Shown piece after piece: positions 31,340-41,944 of a stretch of 64,000 nt of DNA. The notes beneath the pieces are model-generated. The model did no database searches and had not been told where the DNA came from. It worked only from the letters and a program-made list of their open reading frames with translations. Each line of letters starts with the position of its first letter. Within the stretch, counting starts at the first letter, position 1. Source of the stretch: Spiroplasma phoeniceum (lineage in GTDB: Bacteria > Bacillota_I > Bacilli_A > Mycoplasmatales > Mycoplasmataceae); contig CP110830.1 in assembly GCA_026239495.1 (NCBI GenBank), positions 1,178,001 to 1,242,000 on the forward strand, in the 5' to 3' direction. The position numbers were made by a program, and so were the translations under genes.

Positions 31340-31798
31340 ATGGCATTAAAAAATGTAAAATATGTTCTTATAAATAAAAATAATGAGCCCATTAAAAGTG
31401 AAGATGGTAGTTTGGATATTAAAACTGCTGAAATTATTTTAGAAAATACTGCTGAAGTTGAAGAATTTAATGCAAGTAATTTAGAAAATAGTAATCAACA
31501 AATCAACGAACTACAAGCAAAAAATACTGAATTAACTTCACAAGTTGAACAACAAACAATTCAATTAAAACAAATTGAAATTAATAATTTTAATAATTCT
31601 TTAACTGATAACGAAGAATTTAAGAATGTTTTATTAAAGTCTTATGATATTACTGATGATATTGAAATCATTAAAACACACTTACAAAGTGTTTATGATG
31701 AATTAATTAATGTACAAACAGTTAATACCGGCGGTGTACCAAAAGTAGAAAACAAAGAAAACAATATTTTAGATACAGATAATGTATTTAATAAATAG
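31340..31798 (+). CDS. Scaffold-like phage protein
   Basis: 152 codons behind AGGAGGAAAAAAA, acidic, with a coiled-coil region at about residues 45-85 (LENSNQQINELQAKNTELTS) and a polar tail. It stands 17 bp upstream of the capsid-like gene. A short acidic coiled coil directly before the capsid gene is the usual place and look of a phage scaffolding protein, which holds the procapsid together. This is inference from position and composition, with no sequence signature. Confidence 0.55.
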   Translation: MALKNVKYVLINKNNEPIKSEDGSLDIKTAEIILENTAEVEEFNASNLENSNQQINELQAKNTELTSQVEQQTIQLKQIEINNFNNSLTDNEEFKNVLLKSYDITDDIEIIKTHLQSVYDELINVQTVNTGGVPKVENKENNILDTDNVFNK

Positions 31799-31815
31799 AA
31801 AGAAGGAAGTAAATT

Positions 31816-33042
31816 ATGGCCCAAAACCCACAAAGAATTTTCGGAGATATTGCTAATCAAGCAACAAAACAAGACCGAGAAACATTTGAACAATGATATT
31901 TGCAAACTTATCAACAAAAATTTAGTTGAGAAGCTTTATTTGCGTGAAAAGAAGCAAATAAATTTGGTTTAACATATAAAAGAAAGAAAAATATTAAATA
32001 TAATGAAGGTATAGGAAAAGATGGAAAAGTATTTAATACTGATGATAGTCTTTTAAACTACACTGAAGTAAAGTTTGAAGATGGAACAGTTGAATTAGAT
32101 ACAATTTTAACTTTTGCCCGTAAATTAGACCCTGTAGAAAGTGATTTTAATCCTAATCTTTGGGCGGCTGATATTGAGCAAGCAATGGATACTGAAGTTG
32201 CTTATAAACGCAATAAAATTTTAGAAATTATTAATAAAGGAATAGTTACAACTATTCAAGGACAAAAAGCAGATGATACAAATGCTTTACAAATCCACGA
32301 TGAAATAATGGATAAAATATATGAAAACGGCTTTACCCCATCAGAAACAGTTGTATTGGGTTCGGCTGATTTTATTCGTGGAATTCGTAATAAATTACAG
32401 TTACAACTTGGAGCAAACGACCAAATAAATAGCGTAATTGAAACAAGTGGAGCAATGAAAACTGTTGAAGGAACAACATATTATATGGTTCCAAAAAAAT
32501 TACCAATTATTAATAAAGATGGTTCAGAAGGAACAATTAGTTTATTACAAGAAGGTGTTAATGCAATTGCCTTTAAATTTAGCAAAAAATATGACCCTCT
32601 TATTTTACGCAAAAAAGACCATACTCCATTAAGGGTAGGTGCTGCTGCGTTAGGTACTGGGATGGGTAATACTTTAATTATGGAGCGTGTTTTATATTTA
32701 GGTGGGGCAGTAGTTGAACCGAAGGGAATTATTAAACATATTGTTACAAAAATTGATATTAGTAAAATTAATAAATTAGATAAACCAACTATTCATGTTG
32801 CAGACCCTAATAAAGCAACAGCAGAACAGTTAAAACCACAATTTAAAGATGTTGTTTTAAAAGCGGTAAAATCCGTAAATAGTTCTTTAACAGAAACTGA
32901 TTTTGATTACTTTATTGAAAGCAAAGGTGAAGACTGACCAATTAATATTACAAATGATAAAAATGTTGAAGTTCAAATTGAAGGTAAAAATAACGCTACT
33001 GGTCAAACAAATCCGATTGATGCTAAAATTAAAAATTCTTAA
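31816..33042 (+). CDS. Phage major capsid-like protein
   Basis: 408 codons behind AGAAGGAAG, no membrane segments, UGA Trp codons near the start. The middle (KILEIINKGIVTTIQG, IHDEIMDKIYENGFTPSETV, VLGSADFIRGIRNKLQL) and the strand-rich LLQEGVNAIAFKFSKKYDPL fit the spine-helix and domain order of HK97-type capsid proteins. The C-terminal 100 residues look like an added Ig-like or decoration domain (VTKIDISKINKLDKPTIHV). Position after a scaffold-like gene and before hydrophobic virion genes supports the call. A structure-based search is needed to confirm the fold. Confidence 0.6.
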
Positions 33043-33064
33043 GTACTAAAAAATAGTACTTTTT
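33040..33064 (+). terminator. Terminator after capsid gene
   Basis: AAGTACTA and TAGTACTT arms are followed by TTTTT. It would make the capsid transcript more abundant than those of the downstream genes. Confidence 0.65.
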
Positions 33065-33076
33065 CGTTTGATAGAT

Positions 33077-34672
33077 ATGCCAATTGTAACATCTAAAACA
33101 GCTCTTATTTATGCTGTTAAAAAAAATCCAACTAGATTGTCAATCCAACAACAAGAAAAAAGTTTTGGTTTACAATTATTAGAATTTTTAGGAATTCAAA
33201 TTTTAGCCCTTGGTTTATCAGTTTTAACTGGTGGTATAGCATCTGCTGTTGGTTTAGGTGCAGGATTATCTAATTTTGCTGCAGCATTTATCTCGTTTGG
33301 AGTAGAAACAGCAACCGATTTTACCGTAAATCAAATATACGATAAATTAACATCAGAAGTGACAGCAAAAAGTACTGCCTTAAATTTGTTACCAGCAATT
33401 GGTGGAATTGGTAAATTAACGCGTGCTGCTAGTACAACTAGAATTTTAAAATTAGCAAAAGAAACTAAATTACTTGAAAAATTAGGTGTAATAACTGCTA
33501 ATAACTTAGAAGATGTTGTAAAACAAGTTACGGGTAAAAAGATTTTATCTGATAAATTACTATTTGATTTTACAAAGCAGACTAATAATGAAACTTTATT
33601 ATATACAATTGGAAAATTAGCTCGAAATGATTTTTATAAAGGTTTTAAAGTTTCTAATTTAGAAACAATTAATAATTTATTAAAAATTGAGAAAAATATT
33701 CAAAAAATAAGTTCTAAATTAGTTCAAAAAATACCACGCGTAAATGAAAAAAATGCTAATAAATGATTGTCTGAATATGGATTAAATATTAATAAAATAA
33801 GCAAAATTAATACTAATGAGTGATATAACATTATGACTAATCTTCATAAAAAAGGTGTTGGTAAAAACCTGCTATTAAATGCTAATTTAATGCGGGGCAG
33901 TAAAATAAATAATAACAAATTATTAAATATCTTGCATCAAACACCAATTAAATTAAATAAAGTTTTAAACCATTTAAACCCAAATTTTTATATTCAAAAA
34001 GTAACTAAAAAATTATTAGCCCCAATTGAAAAACAAATAATTACTATTAAACAAAAAGTAATTAATAAAATTACTGATAAAACTAAAAAAATATTATCTA
34101 AATTTGAAACTAAGGCTATTAAAAAAGGCCAATTATTACCTTTTGCTTATGGTTCTGATGTTTTTTTAGCAGTAAAAATTGTTCCTTTATCAGTTGTTGG
34201 TGAAGTTGCTTTAACAATATATTATAAAAATCCTAAATATGCCCCTATTGTAGTTATGACAACTTTAATCAAAGCAGAACAGTTTGTTTTATCCCCCGAA
34301 CCGTTTAAATTCTATATGAACAGTGAGTGGTTTATTGGTTGGGGATTTAAAAAAACAAGTTTGTTTAATTTAGTTTCTTTTGCCCCGCTTGCTTATCAGC
34401 AAGTAGTAAAAGATAGTTTTAAAATATATCGAACAATTGCTAAAGTATTAAAATTGCAAGAACAATTTAAAAATAACTTTAATAAAGATAAATTGTTAAA
34501 TACGCTAGAAGATAGTGCTGTTGCTAGTTTACTGGGCGGTGGCGTAGCATTTCAAACATACAATCAACTAAGAACAAAACAATATTTAAACAAAACAATT
34601 AAAACAAAAACACTATTAAGTAGTAAAAAATTTATCTTAAATAAGATTAAATCAAAAAGAAAACAATGATAA
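33077..34672 (+). CDS. Large phage protein with Gly-rich hydrophobic segments
   Basis: 531 codons, intact with UGA read as Trp, starting MPIVTSKTALIYAVKKNPTR. The ribosome site is weak. Residues 38-75 (LGIQILALGLSVLTGGIASA, VGLGAGLSNFAAAFISFGVE) form a Gly/Ala-rich membrane-active stretch, with another near the C-terminus (AVASLLGGGVAF). The middle is very Lys-rich and helical. This resembles ejection or internal virion proteins that enter the host membrane during DNA delivery. No specific family is recognised. A degraded relative may be at 62554-62904. Confidence 0.55.
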
Positions 34673-34684
34673 GGAGATGATTAA

Positions 34685-35614
34685 ATGTTAAATGAATTAT
34701 GACAAAATGTTACTTTGGAAAATTATAATAATTTTAATCCAATGACAGGTAAAATTACACAAGTTCCAGTTCGTTATAATAAGTTCTTTAAAGGTGGTGT
34801 AGAATTATGATTTAAAACATTTGCTTTAAGAGCCCAAAATATGATTAATTCCTATTTGAATTATCCATTTTCAAAATTAAAGTTTGAAACATTTAAAGAC
34901 CCATTATTAAAGAAAATTTGTATTAATATGGTGTTTATTACGATTGAGCATTGAACATTTAACCGTATTCCGATTGAGTTTTTTACTTCGGCAAATATGA
35001 GTGTTGTTGGTATTAATTATTCTTCACAAAATGACCCTATGGCAACATGACAAGGTTTATTGCCTACATATGCAAAATCATTGGCTAATTTAACAACTTT
35101 AAAGAAAATGTTTCGCACTTTTCAAGAAGAAGGTATTGATTTAACTATGATAGATTTAGAAGCATATTATACCCAGTTAGAGGTTGATGCATTACTAGAT
35201 AATATTGTTATAGAAAAAATTAAAGATGATCAACTTGCAAAAATAAAAGAAGAAATTTTAGATGAATTAAAAAAATCAATTGTTATACCAGATGTACCAG
35301 ATTGAGAAGAAGTTGATACTAGTAATTTTGTACCAAATAGTGGTTATTTTTATGACATTAAAAATTATGATAAAGATAATTATAGTTATCAAATTTTTGT
35401 TCAGAATAATGAAAATAATCCAATTGGTGGATATGGTAGTATGCTTACAACACATCCTAAATTTCCATTTTCTGTTAAAGTTCCAATTGAAACAAATGAT
35501 GGATTATATTTTTATGTATCATTTTCACAAGGAAGAATTATATCATATAAAAATAAAGCAGGAATACCTGCTAAAATTCAAGCATTATATGTTCAAAGAA
35601 AAAAAGTAAGTTAG
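34685..35614 (+). CDS. Phage virion protein, possible connector or collar component
   Basis: 309 codons behind AAGGAGATGATTAA, starting [20 protein letters not shown]. Aromatic residues and Trp are frequent. There is a helical middle ([20 protein letters not shown]) and a strand-rich C-terminus ([20 protein letters not shown]). It starts 12 bp after the previous gene. Size and position between the capsid and portal-like genes suggest a head-tail connection protein. This is inference from context only. Confidence 0.5.
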
Positions 35615-35635
35615 AAAGAAATGGGGGTATTATAA

Positions 35636-35914
35636 ATGAATTTAAAAGATTATAAATCAGAAATTTTGTTATTAATTCGTAAAATATTTATTTGGGGATT
35701 AGGGGCAATTTTAATAACAAGTGCAATTGTGTTGTTTTTTTGCAAAGCATTTAAAGTAATTGAAATTTCATGACCAGAATATTTTTATATTGGATTATCA
35801 TTACTTATTGGTGGTGTTTTAGTCTATTTAATTGATAAAATTTTTGATTTTTTTAAACAAGAAAAAAAGCAAGATAGCATTGAAGATATTATTAAAAAAG
35901 AAGACACAAAATAA
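35636..35914 (+). CDS. Holin-like small membrane protein
   Basis: 92 codons with two membrane helices (about residues 14-36, IFIWGLGAILITSAIVLFFC, and 47-64, YFYIGLSLLIGGVLVYLI), a short turn and a charged tail ending KQDSIEDIIKKEDTK. Two helices plus a charged C-terminus match class II holins. Mollicutes lack a cell wall, so release may need only a membrane-permeabilising protein, and I see no endolysin. It could instead be a virion membrane protein. Confidence 0.5.
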
Positions 35915-35927
35915 AGGGGTGTTATAA

Positions 35928-37178
35928 ATGGGATTTTTACCAGCAAAAAAGAAATTAAAAAAGAATTATGATATTGATAGTTATTATCTTAATTTAGCAT
36001 CAACAATTACTAATCGTAAAAATGTTACTGTTCAAAAACATAATGAGATTTTAGAAAAAAGAATTTGTGAAGATAATGCTAATTTTTTAAATCCACGTGA
36101 GTTAGAAATTGGTATTTATAATCCACTTACTAATCAACAAATAAACTTTAAATTAATTAATAACTTTTTAAAAATGCAGGACTTTACTAATAAGAATTGA
36201 TATAACGAATATAAAATTAATAAGAATGGTAAAGGTGCATATTTTATTTTTGCTAATAATTCAAAACTTAATTTTATTACTATTGATTTTTACAATGACC
36301 AGTATGATGAATTAGGTAATTTAGTATCTTGCACTTTTGATTATGACCCTTATATTAAAAATGACCAGAGTGTTTTTATTACTGAAAAATTAGAAATTGA
36401 TTATGTAACTAAACAAGTAAAAGTTATTAGAAAGTTAAAAACACGATTATACAGTACTATTACCGACTTATATATTGATGATGCTAAATGAAATAACTAT
36501 ACAACATTACAAAGAGAAGAAATACTACCAATTAATTTTATACCCATTGAAATAATTCCTAATAACCCTAATTTTGAACCTTCTGCTCGTTATGGTAAAC
36601 AATTTGCTAGTATTTTAGATATTATTGCTGAAAAGATAATGTTAGACCCATTATTAAATAGTGGTAAATTTACCATTAATACTAATGGAGTGACTGGTGT
36701 GGTTGACCAAGAAATTAGTAAAATGTTGGCTTCATTTATTGAAAATGACTTGTTATTAGTTGAAGGAGACCCTGATAGTAATTTTCAGCCAGTAGACTAT
36801 ATCGCTGGCAATTTTAAAGGTGAACAATTAACTAAAATATATGATTGATTATTAACTAATTATTATAAAATAAATCGTCATCATGTTCCGGCAATAGCTA
36901 AGGGAGCACAACAAACTCAAGCAGAAGTTGCTGGTGTAAATATTCAAACAAACGCATCATACGAACAAATGATATATATTAGAGAAATTAAATTAACTGA
37001 ATTCATTATTAAGTTAATTAAATATGATAATGCTATTTTAAATAGTAGAACATTTAATATTAAAAATATTGATGAGTTAATTGTTGATGTTCGCTTACCA
37101 GTAAATGCTACTTTAAACAGACAACTAAAAAACAACGAAACTATTATAAATATAGCCAATGAAGAAGGAGACCAATAA
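35928..37178 (+). CDS. Portal-like phage protein
   Basis: 416 codons behind AAAGGGGTGTTATAA. The C-terminal half has the layout of dsDNA phage portals: SARYGKQFASILDIIAEKIM, a long helical stretch (VDQEISKMLASFIENDLLLV), HHVPAIAKGAQQTQAEVAGV and a helix YIREIKLTEFIIKLIKYDNA. The portal forms the ring at the head vertex through which the large terminase pumps DNA. It is followed 2 bp later by the large structural gene. Confidence rests on the motif order and neighbours, not on a database match. Confidence 0.6.
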
Positions 37179-37180
37179 TA

Positions 37181-39370
37181 ATGTTAAAACCATCTGAAAA
37201 AATGTTAGCACAATTAGCAGAAAATGATGAACCAATTGACTATTCAATTAATAGTATTCCGTTAGATTTTGCTAATCAATCGCAGTACAGTGACCCCGAG
37301 TTAGAACAGTTATTTACAGAAGATCGTGCAAGAACCTTATATATTTATAAAATTAATAATCTTGTTAAAACAAAGGAAAAACCAACCTTAAAATACTCTC
37401 AAAACAGCGTTAAAATAGGTTTTATTGACAAAGATGAGTATATTAAAATAACTGGTTATGAAATTAGCGACTTTAATTTTAAATTACAAATTCAACAAAA
37501 TACCACAGTCCAAGATAATAGCACAAGTTATGTAATGATTGATGAAAAAGATATTTTAATTAATGATATTTCAAAACAAAACAAAGAATTTTTAGAAACA
37601 TTAGAATTAAAAATAGTATCTATTAATGAAACAATTACAGAAGACAATAAAAATGAATGTTACATCATTGAAGAATATAAAAGACCTTATTCACCTGATG
37701 GTGTAAATATCATTAAATCTATGCACTTAGTTAAAATAACTGACTTTAAATGAAAAAATCAAAATAGTATTCATTTAGTTTTACAAAAATCATTACCCGA
37801 AGATACAGTATTTACTGGGATTGAAATTAAATATCCTAAATCAATGTTATTTGGAAATATAAAATGTTGAGGTGATGTTAGTGGTATTTATTCTTATCCA
37901 TCATCAATCGTTGAAAATGCTAGTTTAGTACCCTTGTTATCAATGCCAATTGAAACAAATCCCACTTTAAGAGTATTTCAATATTGATTTACTGAAAGTT
38001 TTTTACCATGAAGTATTGCCAAAAACTATATTAAAGGTAAAGATATATTAGGTTTATTAGATGTTAAAGAATTAAATATTGTTTTGTTAAATTATTTAAC
38101 ATATCGATATAATTATGACCGTAAATTTCAAGGTGCTAAATATGATGAAAAAGGTAACCCTACAAATAAATCAGCTATATTACGCCAAAAATTCGAAGGA
38201 CAAAAACCAGAAGATGTAATTGATGGTTTATTTGAAAACTGAAAATTAGATAATTATAAATCTTTAAATGATAATGCTGTCAAAAGATTTAAACAAATTA
38301 TTTATATGTTATCAAACTATACATATAGTAAATACGCAATTAATAAAGGTTATAATGATGATATTAAATTATTTGCTCCTTATTATTTTGAATTAATTTC
38401 AACTCCTAATAAAGTAGAAGATGGTTATTGAGAATTTAAAGATTGTCAAGTACTATTAAATTCATTATATTTTAATTTTACTGGTGGACCTACCCCACCT
38501 AAAAATTACTGAAAAGAAGTTGATGCAATTGAAAAACCATTTGATAATATTGATAATAAATATTATTTTGTAATATGAAAAGGAAATAATCAATGAAATA
38601 TAGATAAGTTTAAATATGATAAGTTTCCAGTTATAATAAGCAACGGAAATAAAGATAGAATATTAATTAATTACAAAGCTCATACTGTTAGGAAAAGACC
38701 GAAAGAGTTATATTTAATTAATAGCGGAGGATTAACAATTAAAAATTGGTCTGAAGATATTAACGATGATTGTTTTAAATCGGTTTATCGTTGAAAAAAG
38801 GAAGGCGAACCAAATATACCAATTATTGACCCAAAAACTGGACAAATTACAGATTGAAATTTAAAAAAAGAAAACCAAATAAATACTGCTAACCAAGAAA
38901 TTAAAGCAAATGTTAAGAATAAAGATATTTCAGAAAATCCTATTTATCAATTAGAAGCAAATTATTTCAATTGATTATCAATAACAAATGAATTAGAAAC
39001 AAATAATATTCCTTCCTTTATTCCTGCCGAAATTAAATTATCTGATGGAGAATATGGCAAATATTTAACAAATTTAATTATTTCTAATGACAAAATAGAA
39101 GACTATTTAAACTATTTTTCTCAATGATATAGATTACTTTATTCAAAAGCAGTTTGGACAAGTATGACTGAAAAATTAGTTGAGAATAGTATTAAAATAA
39201 CTTTTAATGAAAAATTATTTAATTTAAATCAGATTGAAATATCTGGTATATGAGGTTATGGAAATTATGATATTACAATTTTTAATAAAAAAGAACAAAT
39301 TAATATTAATAATTTGCAATTATTTAATAAAGATAATGAAAAATTATCATTAATTACACTAGAAATATAA
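37181..39370 (+). CDS. Large phage structural (tail/adhesin) protein
   Basis: 729 codons, intact, rich in Trp, Tyr and Asn with many beta-prone segments. There is no signal peptide. Residues about 451-545 (EKPFDNIDNKYYFVIWKGNN to FKSVYRWK) are almost identical, in DNA and protein, to the mature part of the lipoprotein encoded convergently at 39405-39926. A second shared stretch is ENQINTANQEIK near residue 563. Length and place after the portal suit a tail knob or receptor-binding protein. The transferable domain suggests the surface-recognition region. Decayed relatives lie at 60396-62115. Confidence 0.6.
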
Positions 39371-39404
39371 AAAGTCATTTAGTAAAATGACTTTTTATAT
39401 TTTT
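39371..39404. terminator. Bidirectional terminator
   Basis: AAAGTCATTT and AAATGACTTT arms around AGTA with T runs on both strands, between the convergent structural gene and lipoprotein gene. Confidence 0.8.
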
Positions 39405-39926
39405 TTATTCTCCTTCAACTTTTATTTCACCAGTTTTATCATTTACAACTAAACTAGGAATATTTTTATCAAGTTTTCAACGATAAACTGATTTAAAATA
39501 TTCACCATTATCTTCAGACCAATTTTTAATTGTTAATCCTCCGCTATTAATTAAATATAACTCTTTCGGTCTTTTCCTAACAGTATGAGCTTTGTAATTA
39601 ATTAATATTCTATCTTTATTTCAGCTGCTTATTATAATTGGAAACTTATCATATTTAAAATTATCTATATTTCATTGATTATTTCCTTTTCATATTACAA
39701 AATAATATTTATTATCAATATTATCAAATGGTTTTTCTTGTGGTTCTATTCGTTCTAAATTGTCTTTAATTTCTTGGTTAGCAGTATTTATTTGGTTTTC
39801 TTTTTTTAAATGTTCTAATTCTTCTGGTGTATATTCATGTATTTTAGGTTTATTACAAGCAACTAAATTTGTTGTGCTTGTTCCTATTAAAGTGATTGAA
39901 CTTAAAAAACTTAATATTTTTTTCAT
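39405..39926 (-). CDS. Prophage lipoprotein sharing a domain with the virion protein
   Basis: 173 codons. The N-terminus MKKILSFLSSITLIGTSTTN then LVAC gives a lipobox with Cys24, so the mature protein is anchored to the outer face of the membrane. Residues 42-53 (ENQINTANQEIK) and the following 90 (EKPFDNIDNKYYFVIWKGNN to SVYRWK) repeat the 729-residue protein, but in the opposite order, so it is a shuffled derivative rather than a simple duplication. Nearby exported-protein genes suggest a lysogen-expressed surface cluster. It might block adsorption of related phage or bind the same host ligand. No ribosome site stands out. Confidence 0.75.
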
Positions 39927-40002
39927 AAATTTAACTTATTAAATTTATTAATATGAAATATACAAAAAAGTGTGACATTTAAAATTTACACATAATAAAA
40001 TT

Positions 40003-40686
40003 TTATAATTCATCTCTAATAATATTTAAACTTGTTGAATCATCGTTAGCGGTATAATAAGATTCATAAGAAGAAGCAATAGAATTTGTTTCTTCATTTT
40101 CTCCCAAATTATTTACAACTCCAAATTGTCCCGTAAATCTATAAGCTTGCATTCCTATTCAAACAGCACTTTTAGTAAAATGAAAATTTGGATTTTTTAT
40201 TATATCCATAGTTTGTTTTACAATTTTTGATCCTAATATTTTATATGTTGCAAGACCTGATGATAACCCAGCCATAGTTTGAGCAAAATAGATATACGTT
40301 GTGGGTCATTGATATCCTAATTTTGAAAGATAATCTGTTGCATATGCAGCTGCCCCCCCACAAATTACCCCAGCCATTATAGAACCGGCATTTTTTGCTT
40401 TAGTAGGATTATTTTTTATTCAATTTAAAACTTTTATAATTCCAGATTGATTAATTTTTATAATTCAATTTAACCCTCAAGATGGTAACCATTTAAAGTC
40501 ATAATCATTTCTTGTAAAAATAATATTATCTTCATGATTCCCTATATAAATCGCAACTTCATCATTAGAATTTCTTTTATTTCTATTTAATATTTCTTCT
40601 TTTTGATAAGGACTAGCGGCAATTGTTGATGGTATAGCACTCCCACTAATTGTTAATACACTTAATAAACTTAGTAATTTTTTCAT
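40003..40686 (-). CDS. Exported protein with hydrophobic Gly/Ala-rich core
   Basis: 227 codons behind GAAAGGAAATATAGCT. The signal peptide MKKLLSLLSVLTISGSAIPS then TIAASPYQ is nearly identical to that of the next gene, with cleavage likely after IAA. The mature protein is different: after an N-terminal charged stretch come IMAGVICGGAAAYATDYLSK and FAQTMAGLSSGLATYKILGS, two hydrophobic segments that could insert in membranes, as in bacteriocin-like or pore proteins. A TTGATG/TATTAT promoter-like pair lies just upstream and overlaps the end of the neighbouring gene. No family is recognised. Confidence 0.65.
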
Positions 40687-40737
40687 AGCTATATTTCCTT
40701 TCTAATTTTGTATAAAAATAATAGGTATAATTTTATA

Positions 40738-41331
40738 TTATCATCAATTACCATTATCTGTGTGTACACCCCATCAATTACCATTATTACTTCAATATGA
40801 TGATCTATTTGTGCGGATTATTAATCCTTTATTCGAATTATTTTCAAAAGTTTTTCTAATTTCTTCAAAGTGATTAATTATAACATTAACAATAATTGAT
40901 GTATCATTATTACTAATATAATCACTATTTTGATTATCTGCAGAATGATTTTCTTTTTCAAATTGATTTATTGTTCTAAAAATTTTATTAAATAAAGCAT
41001 CTTTGTTATTCGAATGAGTATCTTTGAAAAAAAATATATCTTCTAAATCATTTTTATCAATTTGCAAAATTAAATAATTATGACATAAACCACAATATTG
41101 ATTTATTAATCTATCGATTGTTCTTCTTCTATTATTACCTGAATTATGTTCATCTCCATAAAAAAATTTACTTCTTTTATTTCTTTTTAAATTTTCTAAA
41201 TTATTTGTTTGTTGATAATTAATATCACTATTTAACTTTTCTTGTTTTTGATAAGGACTAGAGGCAATTGTTGTTGGTACAGCGCTTCCACTAATTGTTA
41301 ATACACTTAATAAACTTAAAATTTTTTTCAT
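40738..41331 (-). CDS. Exported protein with Trp-rich C-terminal repeat
   Basis: 197 codons with UGA read as Trp, behind GAAAGGAAATATAAAAA. The signal peptide (MKKILSLLSVLTISGSAVPT, then TIASSPYQ) matches the neighbour. The mature part is polar and charged with RNRR-type patches (GNNRRRTIDRLINQ), two Cys (YCGLCHNY) and a tail with a duplicated NGNWW unit. The promoter at 41384-41417 contains a TA repeat between -35 and -10, so expression may switch. Exported and prophage-linked, it is a candidate lysogenic-conversion factor. I do not know its function. Confidence 0.65.
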
Positions 41332-41383
41332 TTTTTATATTTCCTTTCTTTAATCTTGAAACTTTTTATCAAGATATATTGAA

Positions 41384-41417
41384 ATTATATATATATATAT
41401 ATATATATACAAGTCAA
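41384..41417 (-). promoter_or_regulatory. Promoter with (TA)n spacer
   Basis: On the minus strand TTGACT (41412-41417) and TATAAT (41384-41389) are separated by 22 bp made almost entirely of TA repeats (tract 41386-41409). The start codon is 53 bp downstream. A spacer of 22 bp is too long for strong sigma-70-type use, although repeat units can supply alternative -10 boxes. Confidence 0.55.
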
Positions 41418-41491
41418 GTATTTTAAATATTCTTTTAGAAAGGAGATAAATTATATATGATTATCATTATAATTATATTAAATTAATTTTT

Positions 41492-41622
41492 TAATTTTGT
41501 AGAAAACTCTTGATGGAGTCAAAAACCCTTATCAAATAAAGGTTTTTGCAAAAATAGTAATTTAGTAAAAAGTCAATAAAATCAAGGTTTTTTATAAATA
41601 TCAAGAGTTTTCTACAAAATTA
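41492..41622 (-). repeat. 131-bp hairpin repeat, copy C
   Basis: Identical to copy A at every position but in reverse orientation, with arms at 41492-41514 and 41600-41622. It stands between the exported-protein cluster and the folded element beside terL. Confidence 0.9.
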
Positions 41623-41633
41623 AAAGATTAATC

Positions 41634-41846
41634 TGGGCTCGCGGTGATTTTCTATAGTTTTGCGAAAAATGCCTTAAAGTTTAAAAAAAATTTTGCCGCG
41701 CTTTTCAAAATACTTGGGAAAAATTCTAAGCGTTAAGCTGAAGAATTTTATAAAGGTTACCAAATTTGTTTGAAAGAACCTCAAAACTTTTTTTAACTTG
41801 TAAGTCATTTTATCACAAAAATTTAAGAAAATCAACCGCTCGCCCA
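41634..41846. ncRNA. 213-nt segment closed by a long-range stem, candidate structured RNA
   Basis: The ends pair over about 19 bp: 41634-41653 (TGGGCTCGCGGTGATTTTCT) against 41826-41846, with only a two-base mismatch and one bulge. Inside are a hairpin with AAAATTCT/AGAATTTT arms and an inner AGC/GCT step (41720-41749), and an AGGTT/AACCT hairpin (41754-41780). There is no reading frame of note and G+C is above the surroundings. The strand is undetermined. It lies 98 bp from the end of terL. I could not match it to tmRNA, RNase P, SRP or 6S RNA. Possible roles are phage packaging RNA, regulatory RNA or origin. Confidence 0.55.
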
Positions 41847-41944
41847 AAACCTAAAAAATCTGCTGTTACAGATTTAATAAAAATATAGATAAAAATTAAG
41901 TTAAATATTCTCTAATCTTATTTCAATAAATATTATAACATATT

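Noticed and set aside
35280-35609. 109-codon plus-strand frame
   Set aside because: It overlaps out of frame with the 309-codon virion gene, which is continuous here once UGA is read as Trp.
41634-41846. tmRNA, RNase P RNA, SRP RNA or 6S RNA
   Set aside because: None of the hallmark sequences (tRNA-like ends, tag frame, P4 core, SRP tetraloop) is visible, so no class name was given.
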